Translations under genes and position numbers: made by a program
Assembly (NCBI GenBank): GCA_021787635.1
Contig: JAJYLO010000003.1
Location: forward strand, 1-40,763
Reading direction: 5' to 3'
Origin: a bacterium
GTDB lineage: Bacteria > Patescibacteriota > Microgenomatia > UBA1406 > GWC2-37-13
Length of the DNA: 40,763 nt
Part shown: positions 24,568 to 32,105 of the stretch, one piece after another
How the letters are laid out: every line of letters starts with the position of its first letter
How positions within the stretch are numbered: the stretch's first letter is position 1
The notes under the pieces: generated by a model
The model's database searches: none
What the model saw: only the letters and a program-made list of their open reading frames with translations
What the model was told of the DNA's origin: nothing

Positions 24568-25434
24568 TTAATTCCTCCACCAATCTTTTTTCGACCGGGG
24601 ATCCATCAAGCTGCCGGTATCGCGGATGGCCACCCTTATCCAGTTGCCGGCGGCCGTACCCAACAGTTCGCCGCCTTTTAACGCGGGTAATGATGTTCGC
24701 CCCTGATTATTAAGCTGATCGTAAAGGCGGACCAAGTTAGGATTAATATTGAGGTTTTCGATGTAAATTGCATAACCGGAAATAACATCGTCTTCCCGCG
24801 TATACTTCAACGTCACCTTGTTGTCGGCCGCGTAAAGAACCATCACCTGGAAACCACTACCGATATCGTAGCCGGAGTTGGGGACGACGATATTTTCTCC
24901 AGGAGTAGTTTGCAGGTCAATCAGAGTCACGGCCGGGCTCTGGTTCAGGGCACCATTCTCATTGTAATTTTCATAAGTAGCAATGATCGCTGCGTCTCGC
25001 GGCGGTGAAAACAGCGAGGAAAACTGGGGTGCTTTCGGATCGCTATCGCCGCTATAGGAAACGAGCTGCTTGGATTGATCAACCAACCGGTAACCGCGAA
25101 TATCCATATCCAGATCAACGCGGTTTTGCATTGTTTCCGTATTGGCGCGGATGACAGAAATTGATGAGTATTGATGATTGGGTGGAAGCGGCAAGGGAGT
25201 TGGCGTCCCCGTTGGGATTGGTTTGGGAGTAAAAATCGGTACAGGTATCGGTGTATTGGCCGGCCGGGATGTCGGAACTGGTGTTGACGTCGGTGTGACA
25301 GCAATCCGGGCAGTCGGTTGAGGTGATTTGGCGGTGAGATTTAAAATTTCCTCGGGTAAAGTACTGCTCAAAAAAACTACCAGGACAAAAGAAAGCACGA
25401 GCGAGGCAACGATTCGGAAGCGTATGTTTACCAT
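24568..25434 (-). CDS. Membrane-anchored extracellular protein with Thr/Pro linker
   Basis: The 288-aa product has an N-terminal hydrophobic segment (about 8-25, IVASLVLSFVLVVFLSS) acting as signal anchor. A long Thr/Pro-rich spacer (about 40-85) follows, typical of wall-spanning stalks. The globular C-terminal domain (about 90-288) includes VTLKYTREDDVISGYAIYIE and a tail GSLMDPRSKKDWWRN. I associate this C-terminal domain with Patescibacteria exported proteins but know no function for it. It is the first gene of a minus-strand pair with the HExxH protein and is driven by its own TATAAT box, divergent from the Cys-rich surface gene. A role on the cell surface is a safe inference; the ligand is unknown. 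Confidence 0.8.
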   Translation of the reverse strand: MVNIRFRIVASLVLSFVLVVFLSSTLPEEILNLTAKSPQPTARIAVTPTSTPVPTSRPANTPIPVPIFTPKPIPTGTPTPLPLPPNHQYSSISVIRANTETMQNRVDLDMDIRGYRLVDQSKQLVSYSGDSDPKAPQFSSLFSPPRDAAIIATYENYNENGALNQSPAVTLIDLQTTPGENIVVPNSGYDIGSGFQVMVLYAADNKVTLKYTREDDVISGYAIYIENLNINPNLVRLYDQLNNQGRTSLPALKGGELLGTAAGNWIRVAIRDTGSLMDPRSKKDWWRN

Positions 25435-25442
25435 TATAAATT

Positions 25443-25448
25443 ATTATA
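25443..25448 (-). promoter_or_regulatory. -10 box of the 288-aa/945-aa gene pair
   Basis: On the minus strand TATAAT ends 8 bases before the ATG at 25434, the same very short spacing seen at other genes here. Confidence 0.6.
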
Positions 25449-25520
25449 TATTAATGAGATTTTGCTTCAGGTTGACTTTTATAAAAAAGATGATTATTAT
25501 TGAAGATAAACAGCTACGAC

Positions 25521-27404
25521 ATGAAAAAAAATAAGCGGGGTGAAATTGCCACCATCATTACTCTTGGTGCCATAATTGTTTTAGGCCTGGTTTCTTTTAT
25601 CTCCGCCAAATTCCTGTCCAAAAATCAGCTTACGACCAAATCCAATGCCGAAGGAGTATCCTGTACCGCCAATACCGTCCCCCCCAATGCGCCGCCTTTT
25701 CCGGCTAATTGCGATTCGGTTACCACAATCGGGAAGTGCGTTAAAGATACTCTTCACAACAACCTTTATCCTTTTCCTGACCCCTGGATTAAATGCGGGA
25801 CGGATAAACGCTGGTATGGCCCCTGCCAGGATAAGCAAACTTGTCTAAGCGGCGGAGTCAATAGTCAAACTAATACCGGCAGTCAACAATCCGCCCAGCC
25901 GGCAGGACAAACCTCTCAATCAAATTCTCAACCTTCAACAGGAGCATGCGGCGGCACAAAGACCGGCTATGGCAACTGTTCGGCCGTTTCCCCGGCCGGA
26001 AGCTGTGTCTATCGAAGCTATGCGGCTGCCGATCCGCATTATTTTAACCAGTGGATTTATTGTTGCGGCGCGGACAACTTCTGGTATGCCAAAGACACCA
26101 ACAGCCAGGATCCGGCCAAGGGTTGGCAATCGAAAGACGAATGCACGCAAGCCGGCGGCACAACGCCAGCTTCATCTTCATCCACTTCATCTTCGTCACA
26201 ACAACCTGCTAATCCGCCAGGTCCGGATGCTGTCTATACACAAACAAACTGTCAAGAAGCAGGAGTAGGAGAAAACACTGACCTTCCTTTATATGAAAAA
26301 GACGGTCTGTACTATAAGGATCAGAACGGAACGAACGGATCTCAAGTGAGCCTATCAACATACTGTCCTTCTTCTACTGCAGCTGCCGTCCAATGCAATT
26401 GCCCAACCGGTCAGGTCTGTGATGCCTGCGTTGGTGGTGCCTGTTATAGTGGTTGTCGACTACCGACTGTCACCTCATCCAATTGTGAACATTTATCTTG
26501 CAAGACACTTACATATTCCAATGGTACCAAAGGCACAAAAAATATAAATTACTCCCATGATACTTCCACTAATCTTTATTATCCATCTGAATCGGATTGT
26601 ACCGGTGATAAATCCTATCAGACAGCCGATGAAATGAAAAATTACTGCGGGGCCCGTCATTGCTCGGAACTAGTACATGCAAATGAAGAAGCATTTTGCG
26701 ACAATGGACAAAGCATATATGTGGAGGAAAACAGAGCTGATTACTTATTTTATGCAACTCCATCGGATTGTGTTAATGGGACGGGTGGTTTTAATTATAG
26801 TCAGAATGCCTGTAAAAAAGCGGCGGAATTGAAAAATCACGGTCCTTCGGATTGTCAAGAAACGTATCAATGTTCTTCCATAAATAAAAATTATACAGAT
26901 GTTTCGTTTGGTACAAAAACTGATAACGGCACTACAAATTATTATTATTGGGATAAATCCAGCAATAGCTGTGCGGGGAATCCTCTTTTTTCCGTTGATT
27001 TATCCTCTCAAAAATATTTACAAAATTACATAGAGTTAAATTGTGAGGGTCTTCATAAAAAAATTCCTCCTCAGTTAGTAATAACAAATCAATGCGAAAA
27101 TAATGCAGTTGTCCATTTGGTCGCTTGGCATCCGTATCTAATTTTTAATTGGTTTGGACCACGATATATTTCTTTCATAGGGGTATCAAGCACCACTTTA
27201 TCAACTTTATCAAAAACAAATACTGTCAATAATTATCAGACTGATATGACAGTTGGTGGTACTCCTTGCGGCAATGGTTTTCTGGATTACACCTTAAATT
27301 CGGACGACAGTCAGCACCGATCTATTGAATTGTCAAATGTCGACTGTAACTATGATGGACATATTAACAATATTGTTCTTGAGGGAGACCAATACTGCAA
27401 CTAA
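25521..27404 (+). CDS. Membrane-anchored Cys-rich surface protein
   Basis: The N-terminus KKNKRGEIATIITLGAIIVL is a short basic stretch followed by one hydrophobic segment, a layout common for exported proteins of Microgenomates. About 600 extracellular residues follow, with more than 30 Cys. At least two early modules share a pattern of Cys, aromatic and Gly residues (PDPWIKCGTDKRWYGPC and FNQWIYCCGADNFWYA). A Ser/Gln-rich spacer and further Cys-containing modules lie after them. Many Cys imply disulphides outside the cell. The ORF track begins at a TTG (25500). I prefer the ATG at 25521, giving 627 aa, since the signal anchor starts there. Base composition drops to AT-rich from about 26220 onward. 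Function likely adhesion or surface structure, unproven. Confidence 0.8.
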   Translation: MKKNKRGEIATIITLGAIIVLGLVSFISAKFLSKNQLTTKSNAEGVSCTANTVPPNAPPFPANCDSVTTIGKCVKDTLHNNLYPFPDPWIKCGTDKRWYGPCQDKQTCLSGGVNSQTNTGSQQSAQPAGQTSQSNSQPSTGACGGTKTGYGNCSAVSPAGSCVYRSYAAADPHYFNQWIYCCGADNFWYAKDTNSQDPAKGWQSKDECTQAGGTTPASSSSTSSSSQQPANPPGPDAVYTQTNCQEAGVGENTDLPLYEKDGLYYKDQNGTNGSQVSLSTYCPSSTAAAVQCNCPTGQVCDACVGGACYSGCRLPTVTSSNCEHLSCKTLTYSNGTKGTKNINYSHDTSTNLYYPSESDCTGDKSYQTADEMKNYCGARHCSELVHANEEAFCDNGQSIYVEENRADYLFYATPSDCVNGTGGFNYSQNACKKAAELKNHGPSDCQETYQCSSINKNYTDVSFGTKTDNGTTNYYYWDKSSNSCAGNPLFSVDLSSQKYLQNYIELNCEGLHKKIPPQLVITNQCENNAVVHLVAWHPYLIFNWFGPRYISFIGVSSTTLSTLSKTNTVNNYQTDMTVGGTPCGNGFLDYTLNSDDSQHRSIELSNVDCNYDGHINNIVLEGDQYCN

Positions 27405-27413
27405 TAAAATAAT

Positions 27414-27854
27414 ATGCATATTTTCAATAATTATATAAAGAGCAAGCTTAAAATAGGATTCGCGATAGTTTTATCTTTTATACTTGTTAAGTTGGTAGCG
27501 AATGAAATTTTTGTTTCCGGTTCTCCGCTTGTACGCCAAAATCTCGGGGCTTATCTGACTTCGCGTATCAGCTCTATTTTTTCTTCAAATAACAACAATA
27601 AACAGCCAGTTTTAGCTAACTACTATGACCAAACAGTCAAGGAGTTAAGCAATATTCCCTTTACCCAAGTCTCAAAAGGAGTTTATGCCAAATCAAATGG
27701 CAATAAATCGATCACAGTCACTTATGTCGATCAAGTACCAACAACAACCTATACCTTTGTGATAAGGGGCAAAACATATAAAATATACGTACCAGTTGAT
27801 TCCAAATTAACAAAGGATCAGGTTAAACAAGCGGTGGAACAATGGCAGCAATAA
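27414..27854 (+). CDS. Small membrane-anchored protein
   Basis: The 146-aa product has one N-terminal hydrophobic helix (about 13-30, IGFAIVLSFILVKLVAN). A polar spacer (SSIFSSNNNNK) follows, then a compact domain with alternating strands (ITVTYVDQVPTTTYTFVIRG) and a closing helix. No family is recognised. It starts 9 bases after the Cys-rich protein gene and so is probably co-transcribed with it. Topology with the C-terminus outside is likely. It opens a run of membrane-associated small genes. Confidence 0.72.
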   Translation: MHIFNNYIKSKLKIGFAIVLSFILVKLVANEIFVSGSPLVRQNLGAYLTSRISSIFSSNNNNKQPVLANYYDQTVKELSNIPFTQVSKGVYAKSNGNKSITVTYVDQVPTTTYTFVIRGKTYKIYVPVDSKLTKDQVKQAVEQWQQ

Positions 27855-27862
27855 TTATCTCG

Positions 27863-27891
27863 TTGACGCCGATTTTAAAAGTTGTTACGAT
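27863..27891 (+). promoter_or_regulatory. Promoter of the small membrane protein cluster
   Basis: TTGACG (27863-27868) and TACGAT (27886-27891, preceded by TGT as an extended -10) are 17 bases apart. The ATG at 27920 lies 28 bases further. A purine-rich AAGAAGAAAG just before that ATG could serve as a weak ribosome binding site. Confidence 0.5.
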
Positions 27892-27919
27892 GAATCAGGA
27901 ATAACAACAAAGAAGAAAG

Positions 27920-28108
27920 ATGAATCAAAAACAGAAAGAAGTTTTAGCCCAGTTTTACAGCAATGCCGCATTAGCTTGGGTAACGTTTGGCGTTATAGCA
28001 CCGTTTTTCAGTAAAGTGGAAAATCCGCTGAGAACAGCTGTAGGCATTATTACTTCCTTTGTCATCGGGATAACATTACTTGGTTATTCGTTGAAATTTG
28101 TCAAATAG
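27920..28108 (+). CDS. Small two-helix membrane protein
   Basis: The 62-aa product has a short charged N-terminus. Two hydrophobic helices follow (about 15-30 and 38-58), joined by a loop SKVENPLR, and the protein ends in KFVK. No family was identified. Both termini are probably cytoplasmic. It is preceded by a good promoter and followed by three still smaller or similar membrane ORFs. Confidence 0.65.
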   Translation: MNQKQKEVLAQFYSNAALAWVTFGVIAPFFSKVENPLRTAVGIITSFVIGITLLGYSLKFVK

Positions 28109-28126
28109 ATATATATATATATATAT
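28109..28126. repeat. AT dinucleotide repeat
   Basis: Nine AT units run directly after the stop codon of the 62-aa gene and end in TATATT, 6 bases before the next start. The tract could vary in length by slippage and forms the only spacer, with a possible -10 box, before the 33-aa gene. Confidence 0.85.
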
Positions 28127-28133
28127 TAAAAAT

Positions 28134-28235
28134 ATGCAAACATTTGGAGGCACATATTTCTATATTGCGGCAATAATAACAATATTATTCGCTTTATTCA
28201 TTTATTATCTTTACGGTCCAAAGAAAAAGAAATAA
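28134..28235 (+). CDS. 33-aa single-helix membrane peptide
   Basis: This reading frame is too short for the ORF track. It begins MQTFGGTYFYIAAIITI, is hydrophobic over about 20 residues, and ends in YGPKKKK. That is a clear single transmembrane helix with a positively charged cytoplasmic end. It is tucked between two other small membrane ORFs in the same direction, which supports it being real. Function unknown. Confidence 0.55.
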   Translation: MQTFGGTYFYIAAIITILFALFIYYLYGPKKKK

Positions 28236-28239
28236 CTCT

Positions 28240-28320
28240 ATGAGTACAGTCGATATTGTCTTAATAATTATTTTTATTATTTTAATCGCTCTTAGTTATT
28301 ATATTATCTCAAGAAAATAA
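28240..28320 (+). CDS. 26-aa single-helix membrane peptide
   Basis: This frame is also below the ORF-track limit. It starts MSTVDIVLIIIFIILIALSY, is nearly all hydrophobic, and ends ISRK. It begins 4 bases after the 33-aa ORF and stops one base before the 98-aa gene. Chance cannot be excluded for so short an AT-rich frame, but the tight packing and basic C-terminus suggest a real peptide. Confidence 0.45.
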   Translation: MSTVDIVLIIIFIILIALSYYIISRK

Positions 28321-28321
28321 T

Positions 28322-28618
28322 ATGTACCTCGGACCGTTTTACTTTGATACCAAGGAACTTTTTTTGATTTTGGCGGCAATATTGATTGCCGTTGCTATGT
28401 TTTTCGGCTGGAGCCTGTGGTGGTTTGATAAAAGAGCGCTTTTGACGCTTGTTATTCTCATACTTCTCACCAAAGGGCTTTTGCCGGCCATCCACAACGA
28501 AGCCTTTTTTATCCTGGCTGTTGTCTCGGTTTTCCTCACTTTATATTTGCCAATATTTCAGGTCGTATTATTTTATTTTATCAGTTTCCTGTTTTTCCGG
28601 TTATTTAAAGTAATCTGA
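28322..28618 (+). CDS. 98-aa multi-spanning membrane protein
   Basis: The product has about three to four hydrophobic helices: LFLILAAILIAVAMFFGW, LLTLVILILLTKGLL, FFILAVVSVFLTLYL and VVLFYFISFLFF. Only short polar links separate them, and there are no known motifs. It begins one base after the 26-aa ORF, ending the run of small membrane genes before the secreted dockerin protein. A role in membrane insertion or in anchoring the surface proteins beside it is only a guess from position. Confidence 0.7.
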   Translation: MYLGPFYFDTKELFLILAAILIAVAMFFGWSLWWFDKRALLTLVILILLTKGLLPAIHNEAFFILAVVSVFLTLYLPIFQVVLFYFISFLFFRLFKVI

Positions 28619-28671
28619 TTGACAACTATTTGTTTGACTATTATTATTAAAAATAAATAATTATAGCGTCC

Positions 28672-30201
28672 ATGAAAATCAACCTGCCTGTCAAATTATT
28701 TCTTAGCTTTATTTTATTGTTCTGGGTTTTGCTATTCGCCAAGCAGGTATCTGCAGGATGTTCGGGATCAATCAGTTGTAATCGTCAGGTTTTAACTTGT
28801 AGTGTAAGTGGAGGCTCTTGTGCCGGTAAGGGTAACACTGATAATTGTACTGGATCTAATGGTGTGATTGGTATGTGCACCTATCAAACGAGCACTTATC
28901 AAGGCACCTGTGGCGGTAGCTATAATAATTGTTCAGTTAGTTGTCCTAATGGTGGAACAGCTTCAGGTACTTGTTCCTGGCAAGGGTGCATACCTGGCGA
29001 ATGGAGCTCGTCGATCTGCGGTTGCGGATCGGGATCAGGTCTGGGAACAGAACAATGCAATTCCAGTGGTGGTTGGGATTGCAAACCTGATCCTGCTAAA
29101 TGTAATCCACCGTCGTGTAATGCGCCGTCGGCACCAACGATTACCGCGCCCACCGGTAGCATCAATGCCGGGACGGTTAATATCACTTGGAATGCTGTCA
29201 GCGGCGCCGGTAAGTATGCTTTAAGGATTGACGATACCGCCAATCCCTGGACCGGTACTTGTGCCCAAGTCAACCCGGGCGATGTCTGTAATGATAGTGT
29301 GGCTACCAATTCCTATTCATATAATTTTGTCGCCGGTCATACTTATGCTATCTGGGTCCATGCCCTGGCCAGTTGTGATAGTTCGAAATGGAGTAATCCG
29401 TCGACCACGGATACGGTTAAGGTCAATGCTGGGGCTGTCATTCCCAACTGTACCAATCTCACCGGTCCGACAACCATCGTCCTTGGTCAAAGCGGGACAT
29501 ATACGGCGACCCATACGTCACCGGCTGGCAATCTGGCCGGCGATATCGATGCCGGACAAAACGGCGCTTTTAAATGGACCCATTGGCCACCCACTTATTT
29601 GTCGGGCAATAGCGGGACAACAAGCTACACCTGGACGCCAACGGCTGTTGGTACCTATGATGTCTATTGCCGCTCGTGGAATGACTCAACGGCTGAATGT
29701 CGGGGCAACCAGACATATGTCGATGGCCCGCCAAGATATTTATGTGCCGGACCAGCCTCAAGTATGACCGTCAATGTAATAGCAGCATCTGGTCCTACTA
29801 TCAATCCCAACTGTACCTGCTCCAATAATGTTTGTTCCCCTCAATGTACTTTTGGTAAATATAGCGATGTGACATATGGCAATCCGGTTAGTTGTCAAAG
29901 AGAAGCCGCTATTGCTGGAACAGCGCCATCCGATTCTGACAAAACCAGTTATTGTCAAAGAGGTAATCGCCTGTATGGCGATACCAATGGCGATGGCAAA
30001 GTCGATAACACCGATTACTATTATTATATAGCCGCCTTTTACGGAGGAACTGTTCCGGCCGGTGTTAATCCCGACGTCGATGGGGATGGCAAAGTTTCCG
30101 CCAATGATCAGGCAATAATCGTTCGAACGATTAATTCGGGGATACCAGTAATGCCAACGGCGACTCCGACTCCTATACCGCTTTCGACACCAGCGCCTTA
30201 A
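28672..30201 (+). CDS. Secreted Cys-rich, Ig-like protein with C-terminal dockerin-like domain
   Basis: The 509-aa product has a Sec signal peptide ending near ...AKQVSAG (about 1-29). A Cys/Gly-rich part (30-145) is followed by a fibronectin/Ig-like module (about 148-250: PTITAPTGSINAGTVNITWN). A second Ig/PKD-like module comes next (about 255-370: GTYTATHTSPAGNL), with more Cys after it. Near the C-terminus are two EF-hand-like calcium loops, GDTNGDGKVDNTDYY and DVDGDGKVSANDQ, the dockerin type I pattern. It ends in a Thr/Pro tail. Dockerins bind cohesins or calcium-dependent partners on cell surfaces; no cohesin is visible in this window. A TTGACT sequence at 28634-28639 may be the -35 of its promoter. 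Confidence 0.85.
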   Translation: MKINLPVKLFLSFILLFWVLLFAKQVSAGCSGSISCNRQVLTCSVSGGSCAGKGNTDNCTGSNGVIGMCTYQTSTYQGTCGGSYNNCSVSCPNGGTASGTCSWQGCIPGEWSSSICGCGSGSGLGTEQCNSSGGWDCKPDPAKCNPPSCNAPSAPTITAPTGSINAGTVNITWNAVSGAGKYALRIDDTANPWTGTCAQVNPGDVCNDSVATNSYSYNFVAGHTYAIWVHALASCDSSKWSNPSTTDTVKVNAGAVIPNCTNLTGPTTIVLGQSGTYTATHTSPAGNLAGDIDAGQNGAFKWTHWPPTYLSGNSGTTSYTWTPTAVGTYDVYCRSWNDSTAECRGNQTYVDGPPRYLCAGPASSMTVNVIAASGPTINPNCTCSNNVCSPQCTFGKYSDVTYGNPVSCQREAAIAGTAPSDSDKTSYCQRGNRLYGDTNGDGKVDNTDYYYYIAAFYGGTVPAGVNPDVDGDGKVSANDQAIIVRTINSGIPVMPTATPTPIPLSTPAP

Positions 30202-30778
30202 ATCGGCCCTTCCCAGGATCGCTTTCCCTTTGTTAGAGCAAAGAGGTTATTCGATAAACCCAGTCCTTATGAGCTATATGGCCAAAAAGTAGTCAGCGCG
30301 GCCAACTTTCGGGCTATTATCAAAATGACGAAGTTTTAGGAAGACCGCTCGCTTATAAAGTTCTCAAATATCTCTTGAAAACGAAGGGGTTTTTCGCATC
30401 GAATATTCCTTAAGAATAGGGATCGATCCGCCAACTAAAGAACAATGGTCGGCTCTCAAAGCTAACGCCACCAGAAACAGAGTTTTAGAAATTAACGATT
30501 TAACGGTAAATGCGACGGCAAAAATCGGCATCGGCAGTGAGACCGCAAATAACATCAACAATGAGTTGATGCTCCGAATGCTTCAGTCGGAATCCGAATT
30601 TATCGACGCGGGTTTACCAATTAGTAACACTAATCTGATAAACGATTTTAAAAATGATTTTAAACGTGCCGGTGTGATAGCAAAAGCGATCAGTTCAATC
30701 AAACTGGCTCTCCCTGATCCGGTCAATATCGCCATCGGCTATAACACTTTTAGTAATTTTTGTTATAAACTAATATAA
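30202..30778 (+). pseudogene. Broken gene with two frameshifts
   Basis: Protein-like sequence runs across this stretch in three frames. The first segment (30202-30339) is in the same frame as the stop codon of the secreted gene and reads QDRFPFVRAKRLFDKPS and ELYGQKVVSAANFRA. The second continues around 30312-30370 as GYYQNDEVLGRPLAYKVLKY. The third runs from about 30372 to a stop at 30778: ENEGVFRIEYSLRIG to FSNFCYKLI. Joined, these make one protein of about 190 aa, but two frame changes interrupt it. Only the last piece appears in the ORF track (30566 onward). The product family is not recognised. Either real decay or assembly error could explain it. Confidence 0.6.
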
Positions 30779-30779
30779 T
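30774..30779 (+). promoter_or_regulatory. -10 box of the beta-propeller gene
   Basis: TATAAT lies 6 bases before the ATG at 30786 and overlaps the stop codon of the broken upstream gene. This again implies a leaderless mRNA. Confidence 0.6.
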
Positions 30780-30785
30780 AAATTT

Positions 30786-31892
30786 ATGTTCACTACTTCT
30801 GAAAAGATTATCCCATTAACGTTTGAAAAAACTGATATTTCCACTTTTAAAGAGAACCCTTATTTAGGAAACAACATTCCTCTTATCTTGCAGCTTAAGG
30901 GCTTTAACCGCCGGGAGAGAATCAAAAGAAGAAACGATCAGCAGGTTAAAGGTGAAAGCGGCAGTCCGACAGAAAGAAAAATTGCCGAAGGTGCTTTGTA
31001 TGTTGTTGACAATCTTCAAGCCCGTGACTTCCTTTCCGCTAAAAATACTATATTTGAGCTGGCGCTGCCGGATCCGCGGGGGATGGCCGTTTCGGATACC
31101 GATTTATTCATCGGTTCTGTTAATCAAATATTACACTTACAAGAAAACGGCAGTATTTCCGTCATTAAATATCCGTGGTTTGCATTTATCCATTCACTAC
31201 AATTAAGTAATGATGGTCAAACAATACTGATTACTTCGCCTGGTTTTGACCGTATCATCGAAATGAAGACAAATACAGCGATTCCGGTTTGGGAATGGTC
31301 GGCCTGGGATCACGGTTATGACAAAACTCATTCGTCCGGTAAAAAAATAGTTTCCGAATTTATTTCTCCTAAAGATTTTCCCAGCGGTTTAGGTTTGCCA
31401 CCAGGAGACAGGACTGCTTTTCCCAATAGTGCCGCTTATTTGAATAACAAAACTATTTTGGCGAGTTTATTTTATGACGGTGTTATCAAAATTGATAAAG
31501 AAACCGGTCGAGCCACCCCTGTTTTGGAAAATCTGACCCATCCTCACGGAATCAGAAAATATAAAGACGGATTTATTGTCACCAACAGCGCTGGGGGAGT
31601 TTGTCTTGTAATGGATGATCAGCTTCACGTGATTCAGGAATTATCTTTTAATAACCTGCCATATAAATCAAAAGAGGCCGGGTCGACTGAATGGCTTCAG
31701 AATGTCGTCCCTCTTAACTCCAATTTATTGGCGGCAATCGATTCCAATCGCGCCAGTATTTTTATCGTTGATTTAGACAATAAATCGATGCGAAGGATCC
31801 CATACGATCCAAATTGGGTAATTCAAGAAGTTGCTCCCATATCATCGAAGACGCAATTTTTCCAGAACGCCAATAGTTTTCACAATTCTTGA
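30786..31892 (+). CDS. Predicted beta-propeller protein
   Basis: The 368-aa product has no signal peptide. After a charged N-terminal part (1-70), repeated short strands follow, with propeller-style turns such as GSISVIKYPW, LSNDGQTILITSPGFDRIIE, YFDGVIKIDKETG-type blades and HPHGIRKYKDGFIVTN. The segment AIPVWEWSAWDHGYDKTH recalls arylsulfotransferase-like and NHL/SMP-30 propellers, where such His-containing loops lie near the pore. No enzymatic assignment is justified. It has a separate promoter. Its 3' end overlaps by 13 bases a small ORF that follows the glucan phosphorylase on the other strand. Confidence 0.72.
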   Translation: MFTTSEKIIPLTFEKTDISTFKENPYLGNNIPLILQLKGFNRRERIKRRNDQQVKGESGSPTERKIAEGALYVVDNLQARDFLSAKNTIFELALPDPRGMAVSDTDLFIGSVNQILHLQENGSISVIKYPWFAFIHSLQLSNDGQTILITSPGFDRIIEMKTNTAIPVWEWSAWDHGYDKTHSSGKKIVSEFISPKDFPSGLGLPPGDRTAFPNSAAYLNNKTILASLFYDGVIKIDKETGRATPVLENLTHPHGIRKYKDGFIVTNSAGGVCLVMDDQLHVIQELSFNNLPYKSKEAGSTEWLQNVVPLNSNLLAAIDSNRASIFIVDLDNKSMRRIPYDPNWVIQEVAPISSKTQFFQNANSFHNS

Positions 31893-32098
31893 TTGGGAAA
31901 TGCTATCTTGTTCGTATTTTGAATCAGAACCGGCCTGTTTGGATAACTCCTGCTAGAAACCCGGGTGATTGGCTCACCATTTTTTCGGAATCGTTTCCGG
32001 ATAAAGAGGAACCCATGATGCACCACTCTATTTTTATCACGCAGCTCTTTTTTCAAATCGGATACGAATGGCAATTCTTGAAATAATCCTTCAGGCAT
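31880..32098 (-). CDS. Small basic protein downstream of glucan phosphorylase
   Basis: The 72-aa frame (MPEGLFQELPFVSDLKKEL...) starts 7 bases after the glucan phosphorylase stop codon on the same strand. It has reasonable amino-acid make-up: a helical N-terminus and a basic middle (FLFIRKRFRKNG). Coupling to the upstream gene favours it over the overlapping plus-strand frame at 31889-32086. No family was recognised. Confidence 0.45.
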   Translation of the reverse strand: MPEGLFQELPFVSDLKKELRDKNRVVHHGFLFIRKRFRKNGEPITRVSSRSYPNRPVLIQNTNKIAFPNQEL

Positions 32099-32105
32099 AT
32101 CTTTA

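Noticed and set aside
29228-29767. 179-aa plus-strand ORF inside the dockerin gene
   Set aside because: Alternative frame of a well-supported secreted protein with Ig-like and dockerin motifs; the composition is typical of a shadow.
31889-32086. 65-aa plus-strand ORF after the beta-propeller gene
   Set aside because: Overlaps the propeller's end and the better-placed minus-strand small ORF; no own start signals.
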